A stretch of DNA of 45,321 nt from Planctomycetia bacterium (GCA_030527205.1 JAUNBG010000023.1:11514-56834), one strand, 5' to 3'. Numbered from the stretch's first letter, positions 28,313 to 37,491 are shown. Notes: generated from the letters alone by a model not told the origin. Translations and numbers: made by a program.

Positions 28313-29488
28313 TTAATTTTTATAATAAATCGGGTTGAAAGCAAGAATTCGATTCATGAGTTCGAGAGACCCCTTTTCATCGGGGGCTCTGAGATAATGC
28401 CAATCGAGACTTGTTGGCAATAATTCAGGAAAAAGGGGCCAAGGGGAAAACGGTTCAAAACCGAGAATTTGGGCAATCAGAGAAGAATCAAGCGAGCAAT
28501 TACTGACTCGAGGCGGGACAGGACAAGCTTCATCTTTGGAGAGTCCAAATAATAATGAAGGCGCGAAACCTCCAAGCCGATTGATTATTTGCGCCATTTG
28601 ATATAAAGAAACCTGTTGAGGTCCGCCGCAATGAAGCAGACCGGCATAATCATTTTGCAAAAAAGCTCGAAAGACGCGATTCATGCAATCCGTATAAGTC
28701 GGCGTTCGAACTTCATCAAAATATAAGGTTGCAAAACGATTTTTTTTGAATCGGGAAGCAATCCAATCAATGGCGCCGGCATGCCCGTTAAAACTTGCCC
28801 CCATCGGCATTGAGATTCGAAGAGTCAAGGCGAAAGGATCAATTTCCTCAACCGATTTTTCTCCTTCAACCATTGTTTGACCATAAACATTGACGGGAGA
28901 TGTCGATTCAGCTTCGCTATAACCGCCGTTGGGACGACCGCCAAAAACCATATCAACAGAAAGATGAACCAATCGAATAGAATAACGTTTTGTTAAAGCG
29001 GCAATGTTGCGAATAACTTCGACGTTTAATGCCCAAGCAATTTTGGGATCAAGTTGACAAGCTTTTAAGGCGCAATTGCCAGCGCAGTCCAAAACGGCTT
29101 TGAAGCGATATCGATCGAATATTTGTTGCAATTCTGAAAAATGTTCCGCATTACAAATAATCGAATTGGGAACATTGAAACCGATTGTATCGGGAGGCAA
29201 CAACCCAAAAACTTTTTCTGGAAAACGCGATTGAAAATAAGCCATTGCGTTATAACCCGCAACGCCGGTTATTCCTGTTATCAATAAGGGAAAAATCGAA
29301 TCATATGAATATTGTGTCGTTTCAGATTGTTGTTTGAATGTTCGATATTGATCTGCCCGTTTTTTCTCGATTTCTGAGCTAGAGAAATGAAAACCATTCA
29401 TTTCAATCATTTTGGGTATAACAGGCGTCTCTTCTTGACGTTTATTTTCAAAGAGCAGATCGTCAAATGTCGGATGAGCAAGACTCAT
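28313..29488 (-). CDS. RmlD/NAD-dependent epimerase-like SDR protein with altered active site
   Basis: 391 residues: an N-terminal extension of about 65 residues without known homology, then a Rossmann fold with LLITGITGVAGYNA (70-82). RmlD-like marks are VLDCAGNCA, VHLSVDMVFGG (where RmlD has STDYVFDG) and YGQTMVEGEK. In extended SDRs the catalytic pair is YxxxK. Here Tyr202 is present but the lysine position is Met206, and the Tyr of the usual TDYVF is also Met. RmlD proper reduces dTDP-4-keto-rhamnose; this protein may bind a sugar nucleotide without normal catalysis. The start lies 1 bp after the ispF stop, with GGAGA inside the end of ispF as SD, so the two are coupled. Confidence 0.78.
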   Translation of the reverse strand: MSLAHPTFDDLLFENKRQEETPVIPKMIEMNGFHFSSSEIEKKRADQYRTFKQQSETTQYSYDSIFPLLITGITGVAGYNAMAYFQSRFPEKVFGLLPPDTIGFNVPNSIICNAEHFSELQQIFDRYRFKAVLDCAGNCALKACQLDPKIAWALNVEVIRNIAALTKRYSIRLVHLSVDMVFGGRPNGGYSEAESTSPVNVYGQTMVEGEKSVEEIDPFALTLRISMPMGASFNGHAGAIDWIASRFKKNRFATLYFDEVRTPTYTDCMNRVFRAFLQNDYAGLLHCGGPQQVSLYQMAQIINRLGGFAPSLLFGLSKDEACPVPPRVSNCSLDSSLIAQILGFEPFSPWPLFPELLPTSLDWHYLRAPDEKGSLELMNRILAFNPIYYKN

Positions 29489-29489
29489 T

Positions 29490-29987
29490 TTAACGTTCTC
29501 CTATTTGGATTGAACTCTTTTTGAGCAGAACGATTACTTCGGCGCTGATTGCTTCTTTTCGGCCGATTATTCCGATTTTTTCGCCTGTTTTGGCTTTAAC
29601 GCTCACGAAATCGGGGGGGAGATTAAGAAGTCTGGCGATATTTTGGGCTATTTGAGCTTTATAAGGGCTTAACTTAGGCAATTCTGTAAAAATGATTGAG
29701 TCGATATTGACGATTTCAAAGCTCAAATTCTGAACCATTTTGAAAACAATAGACAATATTTCCTCAGAATTGCGATTTTTATTCTCGGGATCATGATCTG
29801 AAAAATGTTCGCCAATATCGCCCAAATTTAAAGCGCCCAAAAGAGCGTCAGCAACCGCATGAAGCAGAACATCGGCGTCAGAATGTCCCAGAAGTCCCTG
29901 CGAATAGGGAATCGTAACCCCCCCCAAACGCAAAAAATTGCCTTCTGTAAAGCGATGTGTGTCATGACCTAAACCAATTCGATACAT
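29490..29987 (-). CDS. ispF: 2-C-methyl-D-erythritol 2,4-cyclodiphosphate synthase
   Basis: MEP-pathway enzyme that cyclises CDP-methylerythritol 2-phosphate. The 165 residues have the metal-binding GLGHDTHRF (Asp and His ligands), GHSDADVLLHAVADALLGA with the third His ligand, IGEHFSDHDP, and the substrate loop VKAKTGEKIGIIGRKEA. The ATG at 29987 is preferred. An in-frame TTG four codons upstream would give an unusual N-terminus, since the family normally begins M-x-R-I-G-x-G. The next gene starts 1 bp after its stop. IspD is not adjacent; ispH lies about 12 kb away in the same window. Confidence 0.95.
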   Translation of the reverse strand: MYRIGLGHDTHRFTEGNFLRLGGVTIPYSQGLLGHSDADVLLHAVADALLGALNLGDIGEHFSDHDPENKNRNSEEILSIVFKMVQNLSFEIVNIDSIIFTELPKLSPYKAQIAQNIARLLNLPPDFVSVKAKTGEKIGIIGRKEAISAEVIVLLKKSSIQIGER

Positions 29988-30294
29988 TTTATGTTCCAAT
30001 TCATTTTCTGTTGAAAAAGTTCAGCTAAATAGACTGTTTGTATCGAAAATGTATAAACGCAACGCTTTGGCATAATCAATCCCTGATCGTTAACGGTTGG
30101 CAAACGAACGATTAATGTTTTTTAACTTTGAGTCTGTAATGCTTCCGAATAAAATATCAATTTTGCGTATCAAGTCATTTTCCGCCAGAACTTTTTAGAT
30201 GTCAAATTGCGAAAACTGGGGGATTTAAAAGCTTTCCTTTAAAATTTCTGCGGTTTGGTAACTTGACAAAAAGAACGTTCATCGAAAGGGGACT
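29988..30294 (-). other. Intergenic region upstream of ispF
   Basis: 307 bp between the esterase-like gene and ispF, both on the minus strand. I see no gene, and no terminator or promoter I can defend. Confidence 0.4.
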
Positions 30295-32853
30295 TCATTT
30301 GTTTTTCGACGAAGCGTCTTTATCCCAATAATTCGCCTCTCCTTTTCGATCAGAATCGACAAATGCCCAAAATGGATGTTGGCGGTCTGCCCGAGTTCGA
30401 ACATCTTCAAGCATAACGCGGGAACTTGGTTTGATGAGTCCTGGCGAGGGCGAAATCTTCTTCATATTATAAAGAATATCAATTCTTTTATCAAAATTAA
30501 CAAGGTCGGGGGAAAGAAAAACAATTCCGCGAGAAGCATTGGAACGAATTTTAATACTGTTTCCATAAACATTAAAAAACTCAGTTTTTGCCGGACGATA
30601 AAAACGATCAATTTCTCCTCGAACAAAAACTGGATTAATCAATGATTTGTCGGGAAAATCAAAAAGTTCGACATTCCAAAAGAAATTATCCCAAGGTCGG
30701 GTTGAATAAAGATTTCGTTCCGTTTTACAGGAAAAATTGCGTTTTTTTAACTGCATCCATTCAAAAAGGCGAATGGTTTCGTCCGAAAAAGATTCATTTC
30801 CCCGACCTTTAAATTGAACATAAGTCATATCGAACGGAATCGTTTGATCCATTCCCCAATCCAGGGTTTCTGCGCTTTTGATAAGTTTTCCGCCGTCAAG
30901 TTCGCCTCCAATGGCATAGATCGGAACAAATTCCGCATTTCTTTTGATTGTCGGAACAACATAAGAAGCAGAGCCGCAAATAGGAATAATTCCAGCCCAA
31001 AGGTCAGGATGAGCAAGACCAATATCCCAAGCGGCATCGCCGCCTGCCGAATGACCCGATAAAAAGAGCCGATCGGAATCAATAGAAAAAAGTCTCATTG
31101 CGTCTCGCATCGCATAAAGAACCGCCGCATGCGATCGAGCTGAGTAATCATAAAGTTTTCCAGATTCAGACCAACGCGGCGCTATGACAATATATCCAAA
31201 CCGCGTTGCTTGCCCATAACGTTCTCTTTCTGTATTTTGACTCTTTTCGGCAGTCGATTTCGTTGTCAAACTGACATTCTGAAAGGAATTTGGATTTGCT
31301 AATGAACCAGAATTTGCTGGAGAACCAGAATTATCCGGGGAATTTGGATTTGATTGACTGGCATTTTGAGATTGAGGAGCGACTTTTTTCCAAGGGCCGG
31401 CCCACCAATCGACCTGCATTTGCGGAGTTGTCTTTTCGCCATGAAGAGTTACTATTGTTGGATATTTTCGGTTAGGGTCATATTCTGGCGGAAGTTGAAC
31501 GCAATATTGGAATTCCTGACCGTCTTCATAAGACGGGATTGATAATTCGAAATAATAGGGTTTATCCGGCGACGAACGGGGCGCTTTTTTAGGCGGTTGC
31601 ATCATTGCCAGAATTTTCGCGACTCTTGGAGGGTCGGAAGCTTCTTCCGCTTGAATCTCCTGCCAGATTGCGTCAAGAGAATTAGGGAGTTTTTCGAGCA
31701 GATATTTTCGTATCAATTTACGGACTTTGAACATCGAAACGGCCAATTCCAAACGATCGTCAACGGCCGTATTTCCGACAAGCCAACCGCTCAGTCCTAT
31801 GGCCAATTTAGCGTCATCGCTCATTGTTGAATCGCGAAGAGAGAGTTGAAACTCGGAAAAGCGTTCCAATGTATTTTGGTTGACCTGTTTTTCAATCTCT
31901 TGAAGAATCGGTTCGATTTCCGTTTTGAGATCCGCATTTTCAAGTTTTTCAGCTAACGAACGAAGTTGATTGATCAAATCTTCGCGTTTTTGAGGATATT
32001 CGTCCGTATAAGTTCGAAGCATCGTTTGAAAAGTTCTCGCTCTTTCCGAAGCTGTATTTTGTTCGGTAAACGCGATTAAAAGCTTTTCGACTTTTCGATA
32101 TTGCCCTGAATTTTGACGCAACTCCAATTCTTTGACCAAACGTTCAGCTCTTAATTGATTAATCAAACGAAGACCGACATCAAGGCGAGCCTCAGTTGCT
32201 TCCTGATCTTGAAAATCATGAATGATTTCGGAAAGTTCTTCTTCGGCCTGTTCGAACAATTCCGCTTGAACATAAAATTGATAGACTCGCAATCGTTCGT
32301 CAAGATTGTCGGGATTAATGTTTCGTTTAATCAGATTGGTTAATGTTGTTCGAGGAATGCTATGCGGGGACATTCGCATATCGATTTTTAAATTAACCCC
32401 CTGAACGCGAACATATTGGGGAGTTATTTCTGTTATTGCCTGAACAAGCGAATTTCCGCCCGCATTCAAAACTCGACGGCCGAAATCATCAAACGGCTCG
32501 GAAGGCCGATAAAAGTCGAGAACAGCAATTTCTGGTCCGCTGTTATTGATCTTTTGAGGAATGCGGAATATTTCCAGAGAAGCCCCGATTTCATCAGGAA
32601 GAAAGTCTCGAATATTATTTTTGGGAACATAAATTCGGCGCAATTGATCATCAATAGCGATGATTCGTTCGATGTCATCGGTTTTCTTCCCTTGTTTATT
32701 GGGCTGTTCCGCAACGCTATGCATTGGATAAATTGCGCCAGGAATGATTCGACCGTCTTTCATAACAACTAAGGTTTGGGCGGCAAAAATCAAGTTTCCG
32801 AACAAAAAATATCCTGTCAAAGCAAAAATGATTTTGAGGCGAATTGAGGTCAT
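30295..32853 (-). CDS. Secreted alpha/beta-hydrolase (esterase-like) with helical N-terminal region
   Basis: 852 residues. There is a signal peptide (about 1-25, ending LIFAAQ), then a beta-rich region. Next is a long Glu/Leu/Arg-rich helical stretch (about 180-420, TPR- or coiled-coil-like). From about 435 there is an alpha/beta-hydrolase of the PHB-depolymerase/feruloyl-esterase style: CVQLPPEYDPNRKYPTIVTLHG, FGYIVIAPRW, and the nucleophile elbow GHSAGG with Ser602, then IPICGSA and IYAIGGELD. An Asn/Ser/Pro linker (about 494-525) interrupts the hydrolase between the first strands, an unusual place for low-complexity sequence. It probably hydrolyses esters outside the cytoplasm; the substrate is unknown. 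There is no SD. Confidence 0.82.
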   Translation of the reverse strand: MTSIRLKIIFALTGYFLFGNLIFAAQTLVVMKDGRIIPGAIYPMHSVAEQPNKQGKKTDDIERIIAIDDQLRRIYVPKNNIRDFLPDEIGASLEIFRIPQKINNSGPEIAVLDFYRPSEPFDDFGRRVLNAGGNSLVQAITEITPQYVRVQGVNLKIDMRMSPHSIPRTTLTNLIKRNINPDNLDERLRVYQFYVQAELFEQAEEELSEIIHDFQDQEATEARLDVGLRLINQLRAERLVKELELRQNSGQYRKVEKLLIAFTEQNTASERARTFQTMLRTYTDEYPQKREDLINQLRSLAEKLENADLKTEIEPILQEIEKQVNQNTLERFSEFQLSLRDSTMSDDAKLAIGLSGWLVGNTAVDDRLELAVSMFKVRKLIRKYLLEKLPNSLDAIWQEIQAEEASDPPRVAKILAMMQPPKKAPRSSPDKPYYFELSIPSYEDGQEFQYCVQLPPEYDPNRKYPTIVTLHGEKTTPQMQVDWWAGPWKKVAPQSQNASQSNPNSPDNSGSPANSGSLANPNSFQNVSLTTKSTAEKSQNTERERYGQATRFGYIVIAPRWSESGKLYDYSARSHAAVLYAMRDAMRLFSIDSDRLFLSGHSAGGDAAWDIGLAHPDLWAGIIPICGSASYVVPTIKRNAEFVPIYAIGGELDGGKLIKSAETLDWGMDQTIPFDMTYVQFKGRGNESFSDETIRLFEWMQLKKRNFSCKTERNLYSTRPWDNFFWNVELFDFPDKSLINPVFVRGEIDRFYRPAKTEFFNVYGNSIKIRSNASRGIVFLSPDLVNFDKRIDILYNMKKISPSPGLIKPSSRVMLEDVRTRADRQHPFWAFVDSDRKGEANYWDKDASSKNK

Positions 32854-32981
32854 TTGTATCGTTGTATTTAACGTCTTATTGGTCCTTGATCTTTTAGGGG
32901 CATTTCAATATAATAATAAATATGGAAAAAATGATCTGTTTTTTTTAATAAAGCGTTTTTACAGCAGAAAAGTATTGGCCA

Positions 32982-33090
32982 GGAAGTTCTAAAAACCTGT
33001 TTTTTGCAATAAATCCCATTCGTAAAACGTTGCGAAAACGAGTTCCTGCGGACGGGACGTCCGCGATTCCAACGGGTTTTTAGAATTTCC
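32982..33090. repeat. Dispersed MITE-like repeat, copy B
   Basis: A 109-bp unit matching copy A at 21812-21921. Its terminal inverted repeats are nearly perfect: GGAAGTTCTAAAAACC (32982-32997) against the reverse complement of GGTTTTTAGAATTTCC (33075-33090), 15 of 16 positions. It carries the internal palindrome GCGGACG-GGA-CGTCCGC (about 33049-33065). It lies between the divergent esterase-like gene and the small membrane protein gene. It is non-coding, with no clear target duplication. Confidence 0.85.
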
Positions 33091-33143
33091 TCGCAGTTTA
33101 GCAAATACTTTTAATTTATTATAGATGATTTTTTGAGTTTTTT

Positions 33144-33401
33144 ATGAATTTTTCTGAGATACTTCAACGGTTTTTATTGTTTTTCTTATTAATCGCCATT
33201 ATTTTACCGATTTCGTCAACTTTTTTGTTTTTATTCGGAATGATTTTGATGTTGATGAACCTTCAGGAATCCGCAACAGTTTTGGGAATAATGGCGTTCA
33301 TTATGGTTTTGTTCTGGTTCGTTTCGTTAGCTTGTTTGGTTTTATTTCTGACGATTGACTGTCTCATGAAGAAATCGTATGCAGAAAACAATTGTCAGTA
33401 A
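33144..33401 (+). CDS. Small membrane protein
   Basis: 85 residues with two strongly hydrophobic segments (about 8-37 and 45-73) and a short polar tail (KKSYAENNCQ). No family is recognised. It begins 53 bp after the repeat copy, with a weak ribosome site, and ends 45 bp before the zinc-ribbon protein gene, with which it may be cotranscribed. The consistent membrane topology makes it a credible real gene. Confidence 0.5.
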   Translation: MNFSEILQRFLLFFLLIAIILPISSTFLFLFGMILMLMNLQESATVLGIMAFIMVLFWFVSLACLVLFLTIDCLMKKSYAENNCQ

Positions 33402-33446
33402 TAAGATCGATATTTAATCTTTTTATCAAAATAAATTTGTTTTTTT

Positions 33447-34619
33447 GTGTCTATTCATTTTTATTGTACTCGATGTCGACATTTATTGAAATATCCTCAA
33501 TCAAAAAGCGGAATGGTTATTTATTGCCCGTTTTGTCAACAGGCGATCATTGTTCCGACGTTATTATTTTCAAAAAACGACAGCGAAAGCGATTTCGATG
33601 ATGACTTGCAAGAAAGGTCAGCGGAATCTGGATTCGAAATGGATCAAAAGGATTCTAACAACCGTTGGGCGATTTCGAATCATTTGACTCCCAAAATTAA
33701 TCTTGTTTCCTCTCTTTCTTCATTAGATTTTGAAGAAAAGAGATTGGAAAAAATTGAAAACTTGATTGATCAAAGCAACAATGTTCTTTTTGAAGATCAA
33801 AAGAGGACTGAATCGGCAGAATCTTTAACTTTATCGAGCAAAGAGAGACAAGTTGTTGAGAACGACGCCTTAAAAATGACTCCCATTAAGGCCAAATCAT
33901 TAACCGATCAGGAATTCTGGCATTTTTTGCTTTCAACTCCGACAGATCCTTTATATAAACCGCCCGTTGTTTCGTCGTCAACTGAAGAAAAAGAATTGTT
34001 GAGCGAAAGAAAAACTTCTGATATCAGAAACAGCAATTACTGGAACGAAAAATTGAATCAGTTTTTGATGATTGCTGTTATTATTGTTGCTATTATTGGT
34101 TTGGGAACGTTAGGCAAAATTATTTTCGGTCAATATTATCGAAAAGCAAAACCGGATTCGAATCAGGCAATGATTTCTGAAATTATTGTTGATGGTCGTT
34201 TAACTTATAACGATGCGAAGCAGCGGCTTCAGGGAGATGAGGGAAGCATTGTTTTTTTGATCCCGGAAAATTTCCCTCAAGAGATTCAACTTGTTTTGGG
34301 AGAGCTGTCGGCTCGTCAACCAGATTCTGTTTTGCCGAAAGAGTCGGAACGAAAATTGAGAGAAAACGGCGGTTATTTTGCTCGCGCTGACGCAAACGGT
34401 TATTTTGATTTTGTCATTTCGAAAGCCGGAAAATATAAACTTTTTTTGATTTCTGCGCATCTCCCGCTTCAAAATATGGTTAACGAAGAAAAGTTGCAAG
34501 AACTGAATCGTTTTTTTTATCGACCAGAACGATCTTTATTGAAAAATAGTCGATTTATTTGGGATGACTGTCAACTTGATGAAAACAATCAATATATCGA
34601 ATACAGTTTTGGCAATTAA
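33447..34619 (+). CDS. Zinc-ribbon membrane protein of unknown function
   Basis: 390 residues from a GTG start. An N-terminal zinc ribbon (Cys7, Cys10, Cys27, Cys30: FYCTRCRHLL and IYCPFCQQ) is followed by a Ser/Glu/Asp-rich linker. There is one transmembrane helix (about 205-227), then an extracytoplasmic beta-rich domain ending FIWDDCQLDENNQYIEYSFGN, which may be a carboxypeptidase-regulatory-like fold. Proteins opening with a ribbon right after M-x-I-x-F are common in Planctomycetes, which supports the GTG. Ribbon inside, beta domain outside, suggests a signalling or assembly role. Function unknown. Confidence 0.7.
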   Translation: MSIHFYCTRCRHLLKYPQSKSGMVIYCPFCQQAIIVPTLLFSKNDSESDFDDDLQERSAESGFEMDQKDSNNRWAISNHLTPKINLVSSLSSLDFEEKRLEKIENLIDQSNNVLFEDQKRTESAESLTLSSKERQVVENDALKMTPIKAKSLTDQEFWHFLLSTPTDPLYKPPVVSSSTEEKELLSERKTSDIRNSNYWNEKLNQFLMIAVIIVAIIGLGTLGKIIFGQYYRKAKPDSNQAMISEIIVDGRLTYNDAKQRLQGDEGSIVFLIPENFPQEIQLVLGELSARQPDSVLPKESERKLRENGGYFARADANGYFDFVISKAGKYKLFLISAHLPLQNMVNEEKLQELNRFFYRPERSLLKNSRFIWDDCQLDENNQYIEYSFGN

Positions 34620-34720
34620 ATTTCCAGATTGGCTGTTCGGAAGATTGTTTTTATTGATATATTGCAAAAAAGTTCAAAAACATTTTATCAAATCAAATTA
34701 TTGATTATCAGGAAAAGAAA

Positions 34721-35233
34721 ATGAAATATCAATGGAAATATATCAAACAATATTGGATTTTTGTTCTTGTTTTTATGATTGGAGTAACGTTTGGCCGAAT
34801 CGCTTTTTTCTCGCAGGCAAAAGCTCAAACGGAAAAAGTGACGTCAAATGATTTGGAAGTCTTGCATTCAAATATCAAATTGTTTTTTGAAAATCTTTCC
34901 GATTCAAACAAAGGTCCCAAAAAGGCTTTTGAAGACATTTTGAAAAATAGTCCGTTGCGATCAGACGAAAAAGTTACAAACGATTTGATGAACGGTCTCA
35001 AAGAAATCAATACGCGATTCGGGAATTATGTTTCGTTTGAGGAAATTGGAACAAAATCAATCGGCAATGATTTAGTCGTTATCCGATATTTGTATAAATG
35101 TCAGAATTATCCTGTCGTTTGGTATTTTACGTATTATCGACCTCTGGCCAAAACGGAGAATTCTTCCTGGACATTAATCGGCTTTCGTTATGATTCCGAT
35201 CTCGATATTGCGTTGCGCGATTCGACATTTTAA
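34721..35233 (+). CDS. Secreted or anchored hypothetical protein
   Basis: 170 residues. The N-terminus has a transmembrane or signal segment (about 11-27) followed by a plausible signal-peptidase site near SQAKA-Q. The rest is a small alpha+beta domain (GNYVSFEEIGTKSIGNDLVVIRYLYKC, WYFTYYRP, WTLIGFRYDSDLD) resembling DUF3887 or SnoaL-like cone folds in general layout only. An AGGA lies 8 nt before the ATG. It follows the zinc-ribbon gene by 101 bp. Confidence 0.6.
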   Translation: MKYQWKYIKQYWIFVLVFMIGVTFGRIAFFSQAKAQTEKVTSNDLEVLHSNIKLFFENLSDSNKGPKKAFEDILKNSPLRSDEKVTNDLMNGLKEINTRFGNYVSFEEIGTKSIGNDLVVIRYLYKCQNYPVVWYFTYYRPLAKTENSSWTLIGFRYDSDLDIALRDSTF

Positions 35234-35390
35234 AAAATGATTTTTGTGATATTTTAACGAAATAAGCGAAAATTCAGAAAAAACGAGAAGTTCTTTGATT
35301 CTGGTCGGGAAAACAAGAAAAAGTCTTCTTTTATCAAAAATAAGGATCATTTCGATACAATATTGCGAAAAGAAGTCTTTTTTTCGTTGT

Positions 35391-35693
35391 TTAATGCAAT
35401 TCGACGTCAGTAATATGGCAATCATCTAAATGAATCTGTTGATATCGTTGACCGTTGACGCCATAAAAAAGAACGCGATTTTGATCTTTCTCCCAAATTG
35501 CGGTTAATTCGGTCTTCCTTGGTCCATAAAGACAGAACATCATTCCGCAGGAATGACCGTTGGGTTTTCGGAGGATTTTTTCTGAAGTTGGGAAATCGTT
35601 GAGTAAAAGTTCATGATCGTTACAGAGAGTTCGATAAACAAAACGTTGAAGTTCATCAAGAGTTTCAATGGAAGAAATATTGCTGCTAACCAT
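35391..35693 (-). CDS. Conserved hypothetical protein, planctomycete type
   Basis: 100 residues from the ATG at 35693; an in-frame TTG 11 codons upstream is less likely. The body (SIETLDELQRFVYRTLC, PNGHSCGMMFCLYGPRK, AIWEKDQNRVLFYGVNGQRY) matches a pattern I recall from uncharacterised planctomycete proteins. The cytoplasmic-looking fold has no known catalytic motif. It is convergent with the preceding gene. No SD. Confidence 0.6.
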   Translation of the reverse strand: MVSSNISSIETLDELQRFVYRTLCNDHELLLNDFPTSEKILRKPNGHSCGMMFCLYGPRKTELTAIWEKDQNRVLFYGVNGQRYQQIHLDDCHITDVELH

Positions 35694-35929
35694 AATATTT
35701 ATTGATCTGAAAGGTCTTGAAAGCAAAAGAATTTCAATACGAAATTTTGTTAAATTTGAAACTTGGTTAAAATAGCAAAAATAACAAGTTCCGGTAATAT
35801 AGTTATCGACAAAAATGAGAATGATCTTCTAAAGATTTTAAAAAAAATGAGCAGCATTTCTTTGATATTATTTTTTTATAACCGTCAAAAGTTACCTGTA
35901 AAAAAAATAAATTTGATATTTTTGCGATT

Positions 35930-37093
35930 TTAGGGCTTGTCCATAAAAAAACCAGCGATTCCGTAACCGCAATCCGGACAAAAGACCGAATATTTCTGTT
36001 TCAAATCGGGATTTTGTGTTTCATAAACAACTCTGTTATCAAAGTTTGAATAACCGTTTCGTCTAATGATTATTGATCCGCAATGCGGGCAAAATGTCGA
36101 ATGACCATTAGGGTCAATAATATTTCCGCAATAGACGAATTTCAAGCCGTTTTTCAAAGCGATTTCCCTTGCCTGAAATAATATTTCCGGGGGCGTCTTG
36201 GGAAGATTGGTCATGAGATAGGTTGGAAAAAATGCGGAAAAATGAAGCGGAACTTCGGTTCCGACAACATCGGCAATCCAACGGGTCATTTGATCAATTT
36301 CATGAGAATCGTCATTTTTTCCTGGAATAAGAAGATTGGTTATCTCGAGCCAGACTTCTGTTTTCTGAGCGACATAAGCGATTGTTTCCTTAACGTCATC
36401 CAGATTTCCGCCGGTTAAATGTCGATAAAATTCGGGCGAAAAACCTTTTAAATCAATATTGACCGCATCCATAACCTGATAAAATTCTTCCCGGGCTGCC
36501 GACGCAATCATCCCATTGGTAACCGCAACGGTTTTCAATCCAACATTGCGACATTCCAGAGCCGCGTCAATAACAAATTCGCTCCAAACGGTTGGTTCGT
36601 TATATGTAAAAGCAACGCTTGGACAACGTTCTTTCAACGCTATTTCTGCCAACGATTTTGGAGCCGTTTTTTGAAAAACGAGTTGAAAATCGGTCGCTTT
36701 GGAAGATCGATAATTTTGGCAGAATCGACAGGACAAATTGCAACCAATTGTTCCAATTGATAGAATGCGAGAATTGGGTAAAAAATGATAAAGCGGTTTT
36801 TTCTCAATGGGATCAATACTCAAACCGGTATGATAACCATAATTAAAGGTTTTAAGAATGCCGTTAATATTTTGACGACCAAAACAGATTCCGCGTTGAT
36901 TGGGAGCAAGGACGCAATGATGCGGACATAATTCGCAACGAACCAGAAAGGATTTGGAATCCGTTTCGGGTTGAACGCTTTGCAAAGAGTTATTTTGATC
37001 GTCATTGGGCAAGGGGGGCAAAATGGATTGCCAACGAGCCGTTCGACTTTCCGGAACAAAATTTCGATGGGAAACAAAACTGTATTGCGACAT
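35930..37093 (-). CDS. amrS: AmmeMemoRadiSam-type radical SAM enzyme (PflA-like)
   Basis: 387 residues. The N-terminal Cys block CELCPHHCVLAPNQRGIC (Cys53-70) precedes the radical SAM cluster motif GCNLSCRFCQN (Cys118/122/125). Other marks are FTYNEPTVW, VAVTNGM and NIDLKGFSPEFYRHLTGG, all typical of the PflA-like AmrS group. The C-terminus carries a zinc ribbon (CPHCG and CPDCG). The family is defined by co-occurrence with Memo and AMMECR1 proteins, and the reaction is not established. Neither partner gene is in this window. There is no SD before the ATG. Confidence 0.88.
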   Translation of the reverse strand: MSQYSFVSHRNFVPESRTARWQSILPPLPNDDQNNSLQSVQPETDSKSFLVRCELCPHHCVLAPNQRGICFGRQNINGILKTFNYGYHTGLSIDPIEKKPLYHFLPNSRILSIGTIGCNLSCRFCQNYRSSKATDFQLVFQKTAPKSLAEIALKERCPSVAFTYNEPTVWSEFVIDAALECRNVGLKTVAVTNGMIASAAREEFYQVMDAVNIDLKGFSPEFYRHLTGGNLDDVKETIAYVAQKTEVWLEITNLLIPGKNDDSHEIDQMTRWIADVVGTEVPLHFSAFFPTYLMTNLPKTPPEILFQAREIALKNGLKFVYCGNIIDPNGHSTFCPHCGSIIIRRNGYSNFDNRVVYETQNPDLKQKYSVFCPDCGYGIAGFFMDKP

Positions 37094-37491
37094 AGTCGTT
37101 GATAATTGATAGTTGAGAGTTGTAAGTTGATAATTGACAGAGAAGAACGGGGATTAAGTAAGATTAAAATATTTTTCAAACGAGTCAAAAAAAGGATTAT
37201 TTTCTTAATCTTATCGTTCTCTTTCTCTGCGTTTGCTGCGAGAGATAAATAAAACGACAAAATTTGAGCAAAACTTTTTTCAGCTTTCAAAAATAATGCG
37301 TTTTCTGAATGATTCGCTCAATTTATTAAAGGTTGCGCTTATCAAAGGTCTGGATCGTCGACGTTATAATCTCGCAACAACAGGCGGAAATCGGAAGGCA
37401 AAATTTCTTTTGTCCATTTTGACGTCAATATTTAATTAATCATTATAAATTTAATTAATCTTTGCAACTTTTATTAATCTTTGCAACAGGA
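37094..37491 (-). other. Intergenic region with short repeats
   Basis: 398 bp with no convincing gene. GTTGATAATTGA occurs at 37098-37109 and 37126-37137, within a run of TTGA/TTGATA words. ATTAATCTTTGCAAC occurs at 37454-37468 and 37473-37487, just beyond the trkA stop. These look like slippage-generated simple repeats. Confidence 0.6.

Noticed and set aside
37098..37487. Possible CRISPR-like or regulatory repeats near trkA
   Set aside because: Units are too short, few and irregular; best explained as slippage repeats.
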